A DNA stretch of 64,000 nucleotides from positions 92,404 through 156,403 of the forward strand of contig RDEW01000032.1 in assembly GCA_011109175.1 (NCBI GenBank). The letters run 5' to 3'. A model generated the notes under the pieces. That model was not told the origin of the DNA, ran no database searches, and worked only from the letters and a program-made list of their open reading frames with translations. The stretch is from Dicyema japonicum. Taxonomy: Eukaryota; Dicyemida; Rhombozoa; Dicyemidae. This document shows positions 1-11,019 of this stretch, one piece after another; positions within the stretch are counted from its first letter, which is position 1; every line of letters starts with the position of its first letter. A program made the position numbers and the translations under genes.

Positions 1-1163
1 CGTGTTCTAATCTTCCATTAGGATCTTGTAAGGATAAAGGTTTTTCTTAGGTATTTTATTTCTTTTCTCACAAGAGTGAGTAGACCCGATCCTTGGCAAG
101 ATGTACGGTCGGATCTAATTTTGTTGTATCTATTAAATAGATAACTAGGAGTGTTATTTGAAAGCTTCGTTTTCTGGAGAAAGCAAATATCTACTCTGTT
201 TTTTCTCAAAAAAATAAGCAAAGTTCGGAAATTTGTCCTCTGACTTCGTTTATGTCTACGCTCTGGATTGTTAACATCTTTGGACCTGGATTTTGTTACA
301 GGCTCCTGAGGTCAACAGTTTCAATCGATAGAATGTTCCAACATTGAGAGAGTGCCGTCCAATGGAAGTCCTTTGTTTGGTAGCAAGCAAATGATTCTTT
401 TTAGATATAGTTTAGGACTTAATCCAACGGCACCAGAAACGGTGAACAACATGACGCACGCTAAATTAATTAACTTTTTTTATTATGACATCCGCTTATA
501 ATTATAATTATTTTGTCAAGATAGACAATTTTATTAATAATATAATTTCAATAAAATTGGTTTATTATTAAGAAGATAAACTCCTCGAAAATATAATCTA
601 ACTTTTAGACAACATTTGTTAAGATTTACTACTCAACTTATATAAATTTTTATATAAAACTTTAAATACTTGTGTAGTAATATCATATATTCGCAATAAT
701 TCGTCTCCTATAAGTTCCATTAGGACAGTCCATGCAAATGAAAGAGTATCAATGATTAAAACGTGGTTATGGCAAACACGTCGTTATAAGATAAAAATTT
801 TATGATTTCGCCTGTTTTCAAGAGATACCGAAAATGTTAAGTAGCTAATTTGTTAGGTATTCCAATGGGCCTGGGTTAGGTGACTCCAATTATTCTTAGT
901 TAATACATCTTAATTCTAACATGAGAACGTCATGAGAGAGTCGAATGTGATCCAAGGATCTTCTGGTTTCGCGTATATGGAATCGGGATATTTCAGAATA
1001 ATACTTGGAATTTACCTTTAAATCTCCTTTCCGTAGTAAACATGGTGAACTGGTAATTATGCAGACATAGACAGATAGTGCATGTTATGGTAAAATATAA
1101 ATAAATATATCTTATGTTTTTTTCTACATTAAGGTTGTCGATCCTTTTCACACGTTGAATTAG
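1..1163 (-). mobile_element. 5' part of a jockey/CR1-like LINE, copy 1
   Basis: This stretch is repeated at about 16959-18136 in the same orientation with roughly nine in ten bases matching by eye. The minus-strand reading frame at 18-221 resembles the start of an APE-type endonuclease (NRVDICFLQKTKLSNN, then a tyrosine/asparagine-rich stretch). The frame is broken and the element is cut at the window edge, so it is a relic. The outer part (about 470-1163) is non-coding and very AT-rich, probably 5' untranslated sequence of the element. Clade assignment is from the endonuclease pattern only. Confidence 0.7.
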
Positions 1164-1494
1164 ATGATCGACTATAAAACTGAATTTTTTTTGATATCTG
1201 TTTTGGCATATAAAGAATATTTCCCTACAAGACTTCCACAATTTTTTTCTTAAAGAGTCTTTTTTGAAAATTTATTTACTTTATGTTTTATCGTTCTCCA
1301 TGATTTTTGTAACTTAATGACCAAGTTAGTTTACTTAACTCAAATTGAAGATCGGTAAATAATAGATTTTCTTAGATAGGTGGGAATATTATTGAAATAT
1401 CGACGTTACCTTTAACAGCTGAAATCAATATCATTCATTCTCAAAAAAAAAATAATCAATTTTTTCAAAGCAAACATTAAGTAAATATTGATAA
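1164..1494. other. AT-rich spacer, no gene seen
   Basis: Poly-A and poly-T runs. I see no coding pattern in either strand beyond short chance frames. Confidence 0.5.
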
Positions 1495-1760
1495 TTATCT
1501 TTTTAAGGCGATTAGAATGCACTTTCTCACAATACCCTCACAATCTTCAACATTGACATAATTGTGGGTCAATTTTCCAAAAATAGTGACAGCAGCTCCG
1601 TAGGGATAATCAAACCATTGCAGACGTAGTGAAGGATTTGTCCCATAGACTTTCTGAATACGAACCTTTTAAGTAATTATAAATTGAATACACTATCTCC
1701 ACTGTTGAATTCATATTTCGATCGATTCACTCTATCTTTTTATTCATCCTTTTATAATAA
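1495..1760 (-). CDS. C-terminal exons of an unrecognised protein
   Basis: The minus strand from 1665 to 1495 reads an open 56-residue C-terminus that looks protein-like (VRIQKVYGTNPSLRLQWFDY, then GAAVTIFGKLTHNYVNVED and CEGIVRKCILIALKR before TAA). A 26-nt GT-AG intron at 1666-1691 joins it in frame to an upstream exon ending RSKYEFNSGDS. I do not recognise the family. It may be the tail of the integrase-like reading frame just upstream or a separate gene; joins upstream of about 1760 are not resolved. The mix of hydrophobic strands and charged residues suggests a folded domain. Confidence 0.4.
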
Positions 1761-1879
1761 AGAGAATTCTAGTCTACCTGAAGAAAATCCAATTTTTAAT
1801 CACCTTTTGTAAAATTATAGACAAAAAACCTTTACTATATGTCTCGGGGCTGTCTTTACCGTCTGGCTCTGTTAGTTCA

Positions 1880-2134
1880 GCAATATTATCCACACTTTAA
1901 AGTTTTTCTTCACCGTCTGTCTCCGTTACAGTATTTTTCACAATGGTGTTGTAGCCCGGAATCCCTCGAAATCTCTGAAAAGGACTAACACCTACAAATA
2001 AATAAAAGCACAAATCTACCTGTGGATGAGTAAGGCGTTTGATTGTATAAAAACAAAGCTTTTCGAATGTGATTTATCCACTTTGTCATCCGAAACCTGT
2101 GCTTATCCGAATGTGATTTATCCACTCTTGTCAT
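1880..2134 (-). pseudogene. Integrase C-terminal fragment (LTR-element or domesticated), with a possible intron
   Basis: The minus strand from an ATG at 2134 reads KWINHIRKALFLYNQTPYSS, then TG, then VSPFQRFRGIPGYN. This is the familiar end of a retroviral-type integrase core (tryptophan, 'YN...hssTG.SPF...G'). The two halves are separated by a 28-nt GT-AG segment at 1992-2019 whose removal restores the motif exactly. The frame then ends at a TAA near 1903 unless a further intron is used. Upstream of 2134 the catalytic DDE part is not clearly readable. It is either a decayed Ty3/gypsy-like element or an integrase-derived host gene that acquired an intron. Confidence 0.5.
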
Positions 2135-2730
2135 AGTTAGTTAACTTGGTTAGATAGGTATAAAATGAATGCTTGACGCGGAAGCAGTGATAAGAGAAGA
2201 ATGCCTAATTATTCATTTGCTCACGGATAACGCGGGAGTGCAATCAACTAATTCTCTAAATTATTAAAAATAAGACAATAATGAAACCAAACAGTTAACA
2301 ACGAATTCTTCCTAACAATCTGTAAGGAATCAACTCAATGAGTCCGCTACTTTCTCTTTTTTTTTTTTCATTTTTGGGATAAGTGATCCTATTCGGTTCA
2401 GCAGGTTCAGTGTTCTGCTTCCTATGAGTCCTGTTGTTTACAAACCGAATGCTTAAAAATGAAATTACACCGAGACTACTGAGGTATTCTTAGAAGAAAT
2501 TAGTAAACCTTGAATCGACTGTAAATAAAAATTAAGAGATTTCTTAGTAAAATAAAACAACTTGGTCTCTCACAATAAGATGCAACAAGTAACTTTATTT
2601 CAAATGAGGTCAACTAAGTATGTCAGTAAAGCACATAAAGAATTGTCAACTTAGATTCTCAGATTAGGCTTTTAAAATAAAAAATATCTATCAAGAGTAA
2701 AATATGTCAAAAATATCAATTTTAACAAAT
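2135..2730. other. Intergenic stretch, nothing firm
   Basis: AT-rich DNA between the integrase-like fragment and the 3' end of the GPATCH1-like gene. It has a poly-T run near 2360. The integrase frame may once have extended into 2135-2300 but no motif is safe. Confidence 0.4.
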
Positions 2731-4367
2731 TCAGGTTTCTTCGAATAAGTGGGCAAAAATGTTGAATTCCTTGCGTTTTCGATTAGTATTCTCTTTCTTT
2801 TCAACATTTTCAGATTTTGCGGGCATCAAATGAGCAAAGATTATATGCTCTCTGAACATTTTCGCCTCACTTGCTGCTTGACTAGAAATACAAACTACGA
2901 CGAACTCTGGGTAAGGATTTGGCACGTTGAACCGCTCGCAGAACACATTATCAGGCACCCACCTAATAACCGTCCGTTGAGCGTCCTTCCACCGATTTGA
3001 AGCGATTTCTGAAATGAATAGATTAACGTACTTTCATCAGAGTTATCTTCTTTAGACTCGGCCTCGATTATATCAGTGAGAAGCTTACTCGCCCCAAATT
3101 TAATGGACCTACCATCAGTAATCTCAGTCAGTTTCTCTCCTGGAAGTTAATATTAAAAGAAAAACCAAATATATTGGCTCTGCAGACAGGGTTTTGTGAA
3201 AACCGAGATTTTTTGGTTTCAGATTTACTTTTTTCCGACTCAAAACGACTCGCTCTTGAAGGTCGGTAGATTTTGGTTGCCAAAACAAAAGGTTGATATA
3301 TTCTTATGCTTACCAGATGGACAGCTTCCTCAAATCCCTCTATATCTCCTTCAAATTTCTTAAAATCTTGGAATAATCACAAAATTAACTTAATGGGGCG
3401 TTCTAGCCATCCAATTTGTCTTTTTCCTAGTCTTCCTCATCTCTGACATCAAAATTGTAGTTATTCATGTCAATCGAAGAAGAAATGTTATTTTCGTCAC
3501 GTTCGAATGCTCCCACTCCAAAAGCCTACAATAACGTGTCCACGAATAATGAAAGCTGGCCCTTTGAAGACAAATGTTTCTCACGATCGAGGCCTAGACG
3601 GAATTGGGCAGTTGTAACGTCAGGATCCTTACTTTTTCTGCCAGAAATTGAAATTCCGCTATATCCGAGGCCAAACAGATTGTCCTTTATTTCAAAATCG
3701 ATGACTGGCACATCAGGGGGGTCAAAATCGCTAAATGATGGAAGAGGATCAGGTCGAGGACAGCAGCCATATATCCCCAAAGAAGATTGATTTTTATTGG
3801 CGTCAGATTCATATTTTGAACTTTTTTGACCACCAAAGTTAATTTCACGTTTAATTTTGGCTCCAACTCCCTTGCCTTCTCTCCAACCGAGGGATTTTAG
3901 CAATTTTATACCCATAGCATCACTCCCATCAGCAGGACTAAGTAAAACAACAAAATATACCAAAGAGTAGTGAGTTGAGTCATCAGACAGTCGCCAGAAT
4001 TTTTCTTCGCAAATTTTGCCTGATTGTATTCTTTTTTGGTTTGAACTCTTCTTGGAGCTATCCCAAATTCTCCTAGATCCTCTTCATCTATAAACGCTTC
4101 TGGGGCATGCTCACGCAAATCAGCTTTCTTTGATCTCGAAGAAATAAAGGAAGACGAAGCCCAACCTTCCTTACACCCGACGGTGTTGAAGTATCCAGCA
4201 GAAAAACCGCCTGTGAATGCACCATGGAATCGTTGTCGTCCTTCTTTGTCTGTGACTTTTTGGTGGTAAACTGCTGTAGGGTTTAGTATAAGTTCCTCAT
4301 CTTCTTTTTCTGAAAGAGTAGTTCCGTAAACGATGTATCTGGTATCAGACATAATTTTGTGACTCAT
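2731..4367 (-). CDS. GPATCH1: GPATCH1/TGH-like G-patch protein
   Basis: RNA-processing protein of the GPATCH1 (plant TOUGH) family, expected in spliceosome-associated complexes in the nucleus. The N-terminus carries the family signature: YIVYG, GRQRFHGAFTGGFSAGYFNT, then KEGWASSSFISSR and DEEDLGEFGIAP. After a 23-nt intron (3938-3960) comes the G-patch, GIKLLKSLGWREGKGVG. Then follow NLFGLGY, AFGVGAFER and, near the end, RTVIRWVPDNVFCERFNVPN, all family landmarks. Further introns fit at 3140-3165 (26 nt) and 3009-3031 (23 nt); an 18-nt candidate at 3526-3543 is less certain. One stretch (about 3370-3430, with a TAG at 3427-3429) does not resolve into a clean splice and may hold a sequencing error. 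The start is ATG at 4367 or 4352. The C-terminus is short relative to the vertebrate protein. Confidence 0.85.
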
Positions 4368-4499
4368 GACACACAGTGAATAAATGAGGTTATTATTTAA
4401 ATTTTTTAATTTAAATCTTAACAAATAACTTAATTCATTTAATAGTTTGAAAGTATTTGTTTTATGTTGAATATTTAATTAATTACTGCTGTTTACCAA

Positions 4500-4580
4500 A
4501 TACGGGGGACGATCTGGACGAATTAAGATCACTCGCATTCGACAGAGGAAGATGGAATAGACTAACTAAGAACACTTAGC
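4500..4580 (+). mobile_element. RTE-like LINE C-terminal scrap
   Basis: The plus strand reads DDLDELRSLAFDRGRWNRL, matching the last conserved segment of the RTE-like element at 61066-63250 (DDLDNMRALARNRGAWKRM). Only about 80 nt survive. Confidence 0.55.
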
Positions 4581-4590
4581 AGGAAAGTGA

Positions 4591-5780
4591 TGGCTACTCG
4601 AGGCGGCAGAAATCACCTGACGGCTATGTAGTTATTTAATTTGTCGGTGATTTTTGGTTTATAATAATAATTGTTTATTTCGATTCTCGCGTCGTACCAA
4701 GCTGGTCTGTTTACTCGTTTAAAGTAAACTACCATGCTTGATCGCTAAACCCCAAAAGATTTAAACCACCAAATTTCGTTGTGAAATTTGATGATCTCTT
4801 AGAGAGACTTAGCTAGAATTTTCGTTTTCTAATGCTCATCAGTTTGCTATATGTTATCCAAGTTTTGTTCAACGATTTAATTTAATTCACTCTAATGAAA
4901 GACTATTAGTTAAAAGATCAAATAAAATCGTTAATCTATAAATTTAAGAACCATTCAGCCGCCGTCTTAACTCCTTGGCTATTTTTCTCACGACTGCGAG
5001 TGAGATTCGCGCAAAAAGCAAGCAGAATTAATTATATGTTAATAATATTTCTCATTTCGCAGTTGATCTTACATGATTCTGCTATGAAAAATTATCCTAG
5101 GATTTTAATATGTCGCGTGCGCGAAACGCAAATAATATTTAGATAAAACCTAAGTACAAAGAGAAAAGAAGCCCAATTTTAATAGCAAGTGCAATTCAGT
5201 AATTTGGAATCGATTCAATTCGTAGTTACATGAAAAGCTACGTATCAAATGTAAAATGAATCCAATTTTATTTGACGATTCTTTTAGAGCAAGCTTGATC
5301 GAGAAATTAGTCTTCTATTACTAGCAACAGTACAGTTTTTAAGTGGAATCTTCTATCAAAAAGACTTCAATTAACCAATTTTTTCAGTTTAAAAGAAGTG
5401 GTGGTTTCAGTAAAAATGAGTCCAATTTTTGACACAAGCCATCTGTATTGTTCTACGAATTAATTGAGACAGACTCATATTTAAAAATGTTTCATTATGA
5501 TTACATATTTTATTTTATCTGTTTATTTTATTTACCATTTACGATTCTTTATGATTAACTAGAATATGGTAGTTTTTGACTGAACGTAACGCCTGATGAA
5601 ATCAGATCTGACATTCGTGTGTTCCCATTCAAAAGATAGACTTTTCAAACGAAGATCAATTCTCGTAAAATAAATTCCACCCGTTAAGTTATAAGTATTT
5701 CTGATACGACACAGTTGTTGAATGTGGCCATTATGGTAACATAAAAATAATAGTTACAGATTAGATTGTTTTCTTATTTT
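4591..5780. other. AT-rich intergenic stretch
   Basis: No gene-like frame or recognisable element on either strand. Confidence 0.45.
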
Positions 5781-5784
5781 ATTA

Positions 5785-5872
5785 AGCACATTCAAAAAAG
5801 GGTTAATTCGTTTTAATCTTTACTAAGTTAGATTCAAAAAAAGGGTTAATTCGTTTTAATCTTTATTAAGCT
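5785..5872. repeat. Short direct repeat, two units of about 47 nt
   Basis: Two near-identical units containing 'aaagggttaattcgttttaa' lie head to tail just upstream of the junction with the truncated GPCR gene. Confidence 0.7.
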
Positions 5873-6041
5873 TCATAGCAAAAGAGAAAATTATGGCTGA
5901 AATTAATTTTTTGGTAATTGAAGAGTTCTTAGTCAACTTAGATAGTCACCAATATAATTTATATTTGAATATGACATATATAATACCATTTTCAATATTT
6001 TTGTTAGCAACAATCAATATCAATTCTTCGCTAAAAAAACC

Positions 6042-6042
6042 N
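6042..6042. other. Single N at a sequence junction
   Basis: Similarity between the two adhesion-GPCR genes runs from 9941 down to about 6043 and stops exactly here; beyond the N nothing matches. This looks like an assembly join or an unresolved breakpoint rather than a natural gene end. Confidence 0.7.
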
Positions 6043-9000
6043 CACGCGGACTCGATTTATATTAAAAGTTACTAATATCATAAGTACGTAATTCAATTTC
6101 TCCAGAGACATTACTTTTTGAAGAAAATTCTATTTTTCCTTCTACTTTTTGTTCGATGATTTCATATTTTTTATTACTATCTAGAGGAATGCCATTTACT
6201 GGATCAAAGATAGCTTTTCTTGCTATAGACGCTGTTTCATTTGATAGATTATCTATTGATTCAAGTAATTCAAAAAAATCTTTAACATTTTGACCGTTCT
6301 AATATTATTATTTAAAATCAAAAACCTCATCGGTGTGATTACTTATCAATTTATCTTAGAATTAAAAAAATGACAAACCTGCTAATTTTTCTAATTTATA
6401 ATTAGGTTCGATTATTTTAACAAAGATTTTGAAGTTTGATGAATTTCCTCCATTTAGCAAGTTATTTAAATATTCATTTAGGAAATCATCTCTCGACTTT
6501 AATAAAATATAGGTAGAATTTTCATTTGGTCTTTCACTTTGTAAATATTCAATCATCATTTGAAAATTTATAAACATATTATTTTCATTGATACAATTAT
6601 TTGAGGCAAAATTCTCCACAAAACTTATTTTTTGTGAATCGTTATTAATATTATTAGTTATGATGTTTTGTAATTTGATCATCAATTCTTCTTTTAAGGA
6701 ACCGATCAAAAAGTTCCTAAAATAGACATCAGTAGAATTGAAGGATATTATTAATTCGCAAATAGATGTATGTGAACTTAATAAAAGTTTTGATTTTATA
6801 CCGTCAAAGAAAATATCTCTATCTTCATCATGATTCTATACATTATTAGAATTTTACTTTTTTGTTAAATAAGTATTTTAAATTTCGCAAATAATTTTGT
6901 TCCTCACTAAGTGAAATGATTAATTCTTTGAGACCTATGAATTATTTATATACATACAATAATTAAATTCTTTTATACCTGCACACCAGTTTAAAGTTTC
7001 ATCAATATTTGTATAATTATTTGAAATAGATGCTAATTTTTTAAATTTATACTCGAATTCATTAATTTTAATAAATAATTGAAAGTTTGATTCACTTCCC
7101 CCATTAATCAAAATATTAATATATTCATTAACAAAATAATTATTTGAAATAGATGCTAATTTTTTAAATTTATACTCGAATTCATTAATTTTAATAAATA
7201 ATTGAAAGTTTGATTCACTTCCCCCATTAATCAAAATATTAATATATTCATTAACAAAATCATCAAACGATTTAAATAAAACATCTGTAATATTTTCATT
7301 TGGTTCTTCGTTTCGTAAATGCTCAATTATCATATCAAAATTTATAAACTTATTATTTTCATTTACACAATTTGTATTATATTCTGAATTACCAACAAAA
7401 ATTATTTCTGCTGAATTTATATTTTTTAAATAATTTTCGAAAATAATTTGTAATCTGTTTTTTAATTCCATATTTATGGTATCGTATACAAACTGTTTAA
7501 ATTGGAAATCATTAAAATTAAAGGACATTATTTGGCAAATAGACATTAAGCTCAAAAAAGGTATTGATTTTACATTTTCAAAGATATTATCTCTATTAGC
7601 ATCATTATTCTAAAAATTATGAAAAATTTACTTTTTTGTCATATAAAAATTGTAAATTTTGCAAATAATTTTGTTCCTCACTAAATAAAATGATTAAGCA
7701 TCATTAACCTAAAAATTATGAAAAATTTACTTTTTTGTCATATAAAAATTGTAAATTTTGCAAATAATTTTGTTCCTCACTAAATAAAATGATTAATTCT
7801 TTAAGACCTATAAATTATTTATATACATACATTCATTTAACTTTTTAATACTTACACACCAGTCTAACCCTCCATCAATATCTGTATTATTATTTGAGAT
7901 AAATACTATTTTTTTTAAATTATATCGATAATCAATAACTTTAAGGAAAATATCATGATTTGATTCAGTTCCACCATTAATTATATTATTTAAATACTCG
8001 TCGACAAAATAATTAGTCCATTCAGAAGTTACTAATCTTCTTGATAAATGATAAAATATCATTTTAAAATTTATAAACCTATTATCTTCATCTATACAAT
8101 CAGGATCATAGAAAGAATTATCAACAAAAATTTCAGAATCTTTTCCATTTTCATAATATTTTTCTAATATATATTGCAATCTATTTCTTAATTCTTCTTT
8201 AATGGTATCTTTTAAAAATTTTTTAAAAAAATGATCAGTTATTCTGAAGGCCATTATTTGGCAAATAGACATTTTTAAACTCAAAAAAGGTATTGATTTT
8301 ACAATTTCAAAGAAATTATCTCTATTTGTAGAAGTTATCTAAAATTATTAAAATAAGACTTTGAGGATATATAAGTGATACATATTTGCAAAATAATGTT
8401 GTTCCTGACTAAGTAAAATAATTATTTGATTAAGACCTATGAATAAATTATATACATACAGTAATTAAATTCTCTTATGCCAAGACACCAGTTTAATGTC
8501 TCAATTTGTGTAATATCATTCGAGATAGATGCCATTTTTTTCAATTTATACTCGAAATTAGTAATTTTGACAAAGATTTGGAAGTTTGATTCATTTCCAC
8601 GAATAATTAAATTTTGTATATATTCATTAACAAAATCATATCTTGAATCCAGTAAAATTTCTCTCACATTTTCATTTGGTCTTTCGGATTTCCACGAATA
8701 ATTAAATTTTGTATATATTCATTAACAAAATCATATCTTGAATCCAGTAAAATTTCTCTCACATTTTCATTTGGTCTTTCGATAGTTAAGTGTTTTAGCA
8801 TAATTTCAAAATTTATAAACTTATTATCTTCATTTATACAATCAGGATCATTAGTATAATCATTAACATAAATTAATTTTGTAGAATATGAATTAAAATA
8901 AGTTATTATACTAAATTTAAAATCGTTTCTTAATTCTTCTTTTAGTGTCTCGATTACAACACTCTTCAATCCCATAGTAGTAAAATTGAAAGCAATTATT

Positions 9001-9941
9001 TGGCAAATAGATATCTCTAAACCCAAAAAAGTATTTGATCTTAAAGCGTCATAGAAAATATTTAAATTGGTACTACTTATCTAAAAATAAGGAAAATTTA
9101 ACATGTGTGAATAAGTTATTAATATTTGGCAAATAATTTGGTTCCTGACTAAGTAAAATAATTATCTGATTAAGACCTATAAATAATTTATGTACATACA
9201 GTAATTCAATTTTCTTATGCCAAGACACCAGTTTAGTGTCTCAATATGTGCAACATCATTCGAAGTAGATGCCATTTTTTTCAATTTATACTCGAATTCA
9301 GTAATTCTGACAAAAATTTGGAAGTTTGATTCATCTCCACTAATAATAATATTTTGTATATATTCATTAACAAAATCATATCTCGAATCCAGTAAAATAT
9401 CTGTCATATTTTCATTTGGTCTTTCAATAAGTAAATGCTCAATTATCTCTTGAAAATTTATAATCATATTATTTTCATCTATACAATTAGCATTATTAGC
9501 AATATTAAAATCAAATATTTTGGAATTATTTGGAGATTTAAAACAAATTATTATATAGAATTCTAATTTGTTTCTTAATTCTTCTTTTAGTGTCTCGAAA
9601 AAAAATTTCTTCAATTTTATAGTAGTAAAATTGAAGTTAAGTATTTGGCAAGTAGATATCTCTAAATCCAAAACAGTATATGATTTTATAGTGTCATAGA
9701 AAATATTTGTATTGGTACTACCCATCTAAAAATAAGAAAAATTTAACCTGTATGAATAAGTAATTAATATTTGGCAAATAATTTGGTTCCTGACTTAGTG
9801 AATAGATTAATTGTCTAAAACCTAAGAATAATTTATATATATACATTCATTAAAATTATTTCCTAAACAATTGTGCAATCTCTCATCAATTCTATCATGA
9901 TTTGAAACTTTTATAATATGCAAACAGCAGAAAAAAAGCAT
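6043..9941 (-). CDS. Adhesion-GPCR paralogue 1, N-terminal part with five ectodomain modules (truncated)
   Basis: Paralogue of the receptor gene at 28393-31436. ATG at 9941 (in-frame TAA just upstream) starts a hydrophobic signal-like segment (MLFFCCLHIIKVS). Five tandem modules follow, main exons roughly 9725-9190, 9080-8450, 8330-7825, 7610-6970 and 6840-6385. Each carries ICQI.(A/S)F, NC..ENN.FINF, RPNEN, NEYI.N.I..G.ESNF.IF.KI and, except the last, WC.GI. Introns of 21-24 nt separate a small exon (LSQEPNYL-type) and the main exon of each module; modules start and end in phase 1. After module five, two short introns lead to the start of the GAIN-like region (ASIARKAIFDPVNGIP), and similarity ends at the N at 6042. 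No GPS or membrane part is present downstream. Direct duplications inside modules 2 and 4 disturb the frame or add residues. Probably a secreted or cell-surface ectodomain whose membrane part is lost or unassembled. Confidence 0.8.
7014..7259 (-). repeat. 123-nt in-frame direct duplication in module 4
   Basis: Two essentially identical 123-nt copies (7014-7136, 7137-7259) add 41 residues around FVNEYINILINGGSESNF. No other module has this, so it is recent or an assembly artefact. Confidence 0.9.
7600..7797 (-). repeat. 99-nt direct duplication of the small exon and intron
   Basis: The linker exon (EEQNYLQNLQFLYDKK) with its flanking 22-nt intron is present twice at a 99-nt period, leaving an extra small exon between modules 3 and 4. 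Confidence 0.85.
8595..8784 (-). repeat. 95-nt direct duplication breaking module 2
   Basis: A 95-nt block covering VREILLDSRYDFVNEYIQNL is repeated almost exactly. Because 95 is not a multiple of three, the module 2 frame breaks at the junction near 8690. Collapsing one copy would restore the frame, which favours an assembly or very recent event. Confidence 0.85.
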
Positions 9942-10310
9942 TATCGTTAATAATTAATGCGATTGCTTTTTATATAAATGTGAATTATATCGTGGAATTA
10001 TGTTAATTTTTTAGACATAATTTAGCTAGAATATACGAATTGATGATCTAAGAGATCATTACGAGAATTGCAATCCTTGCAATGGATTAACCATGGCGTT
10101 CTTTTTACTCTGAGACCTCATTTTGCTATTAATGAATGACAATCTTAATTGCTGTTATTCTAAATTATCCAATAATTTTTTTCTGAGAGAAAACGCATCT
10201 ATTAAGTTTAAACCTGTTAGATTAATGTATTGATGTGACATCAACCGAAAAAGATAGAAGAAATTATATATGTAGACTATGTTGACCTAATTTCCAAATA
10301 GAGCGTTTTT
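9942..10310 (-). promoter_or_regulatory. Conserved upstream region of adhesion-GPCR gene 1
   Basis: Several blocks match the region upstream of adhesion-GPCR gene 2 (31437-31745) in the same order, including 'gtagactatgttgaccta' near 10273 and a block around 'gaatgacaatc' near 10133. Conservation of non-coding DNA may reflect shared promoter elements or simply the age of the duplication. Confidence 0.6.
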
Positions 10311-11010
10311 GCACTAAAAAGTAACCAGATAATTCATAAAGGTCCTTATAAGATGTTCGATCTGTTTTGGATGCTTCTATATTTAGTTATTTGAAAATAA
10401 ATGATTTTATGACAATTAATAAAAATCAAGAAGTAGGTTGACCCAATTCTTTAATCTGCAATTCAGCAATCATAAATTTCTTGATAAATACTTTTATACT
10501 GTTACTTCGGAAACCAAATTTTCTACCAGAAAATGTAAAATATAATCTAATTGTGTGTCTAAAACATAACAATTTAACCAACTGTTCATTTTTAGGTCAA
10601 CTTTATATAAATATAAGATAAACAATTTAATTGATTTAAAATAATTTTTTTTAGTTTTTTTTTGATTCCCCTAATGATGAAGTTTGTGTGTTCCAGATTC
10701 GTCGGAGGTCGCATGTATTTGTTTCACTTGCTACGATGGTTTAGACGTAAAATAAACTCACTTAACCTTAACTTTTTGTTTTGGATGATCTGGTAAGAGA
10801 CCGTTCGGTTAATATTGAGTAATCTGAATGCTGAGTTGGTGTCCCGGATGACACATTTTTAAATTCACGCTTCTCTATTAAGGTAAGTGATCTTTTTGGT
10901 AAAGAGTGATTTTGTGCAAGGGATGCATCTATTTGGAAATATTTTCAATAAAACAAGTACGAATTTGTTAGAGTATTTAATTTCGACATCAACCAAGTGG
11001 AGATTTTTGA
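10311..11010. other. AT-rich intergenic stretch
   Basis: I see no gene or recognisable element. Confidence 0.4.
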
Positions 11011-11019
11011 ATGCAAAGT

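Noticed and set aside
2749-3000. Plus-strand frame of 83 codons
   Set aside because: Antisense shadow of the GPATCH1-like C-terminal exon.
5893-6041. Membrane helix beyond the N as the 7TM part of adhesion-GPCR 1
   Set aside because: The hydrophobic frame is on the opposite strand and has no similarity to the receptor's membrane region.
6362-9725. A tandem array of separate small paralogous genes
   Set aside because: Short frames suggested this at first, but 22-24-nt phase-1 introns join them into one reading frame with a single signal peptide and a shared down-stream GAIN-like region.
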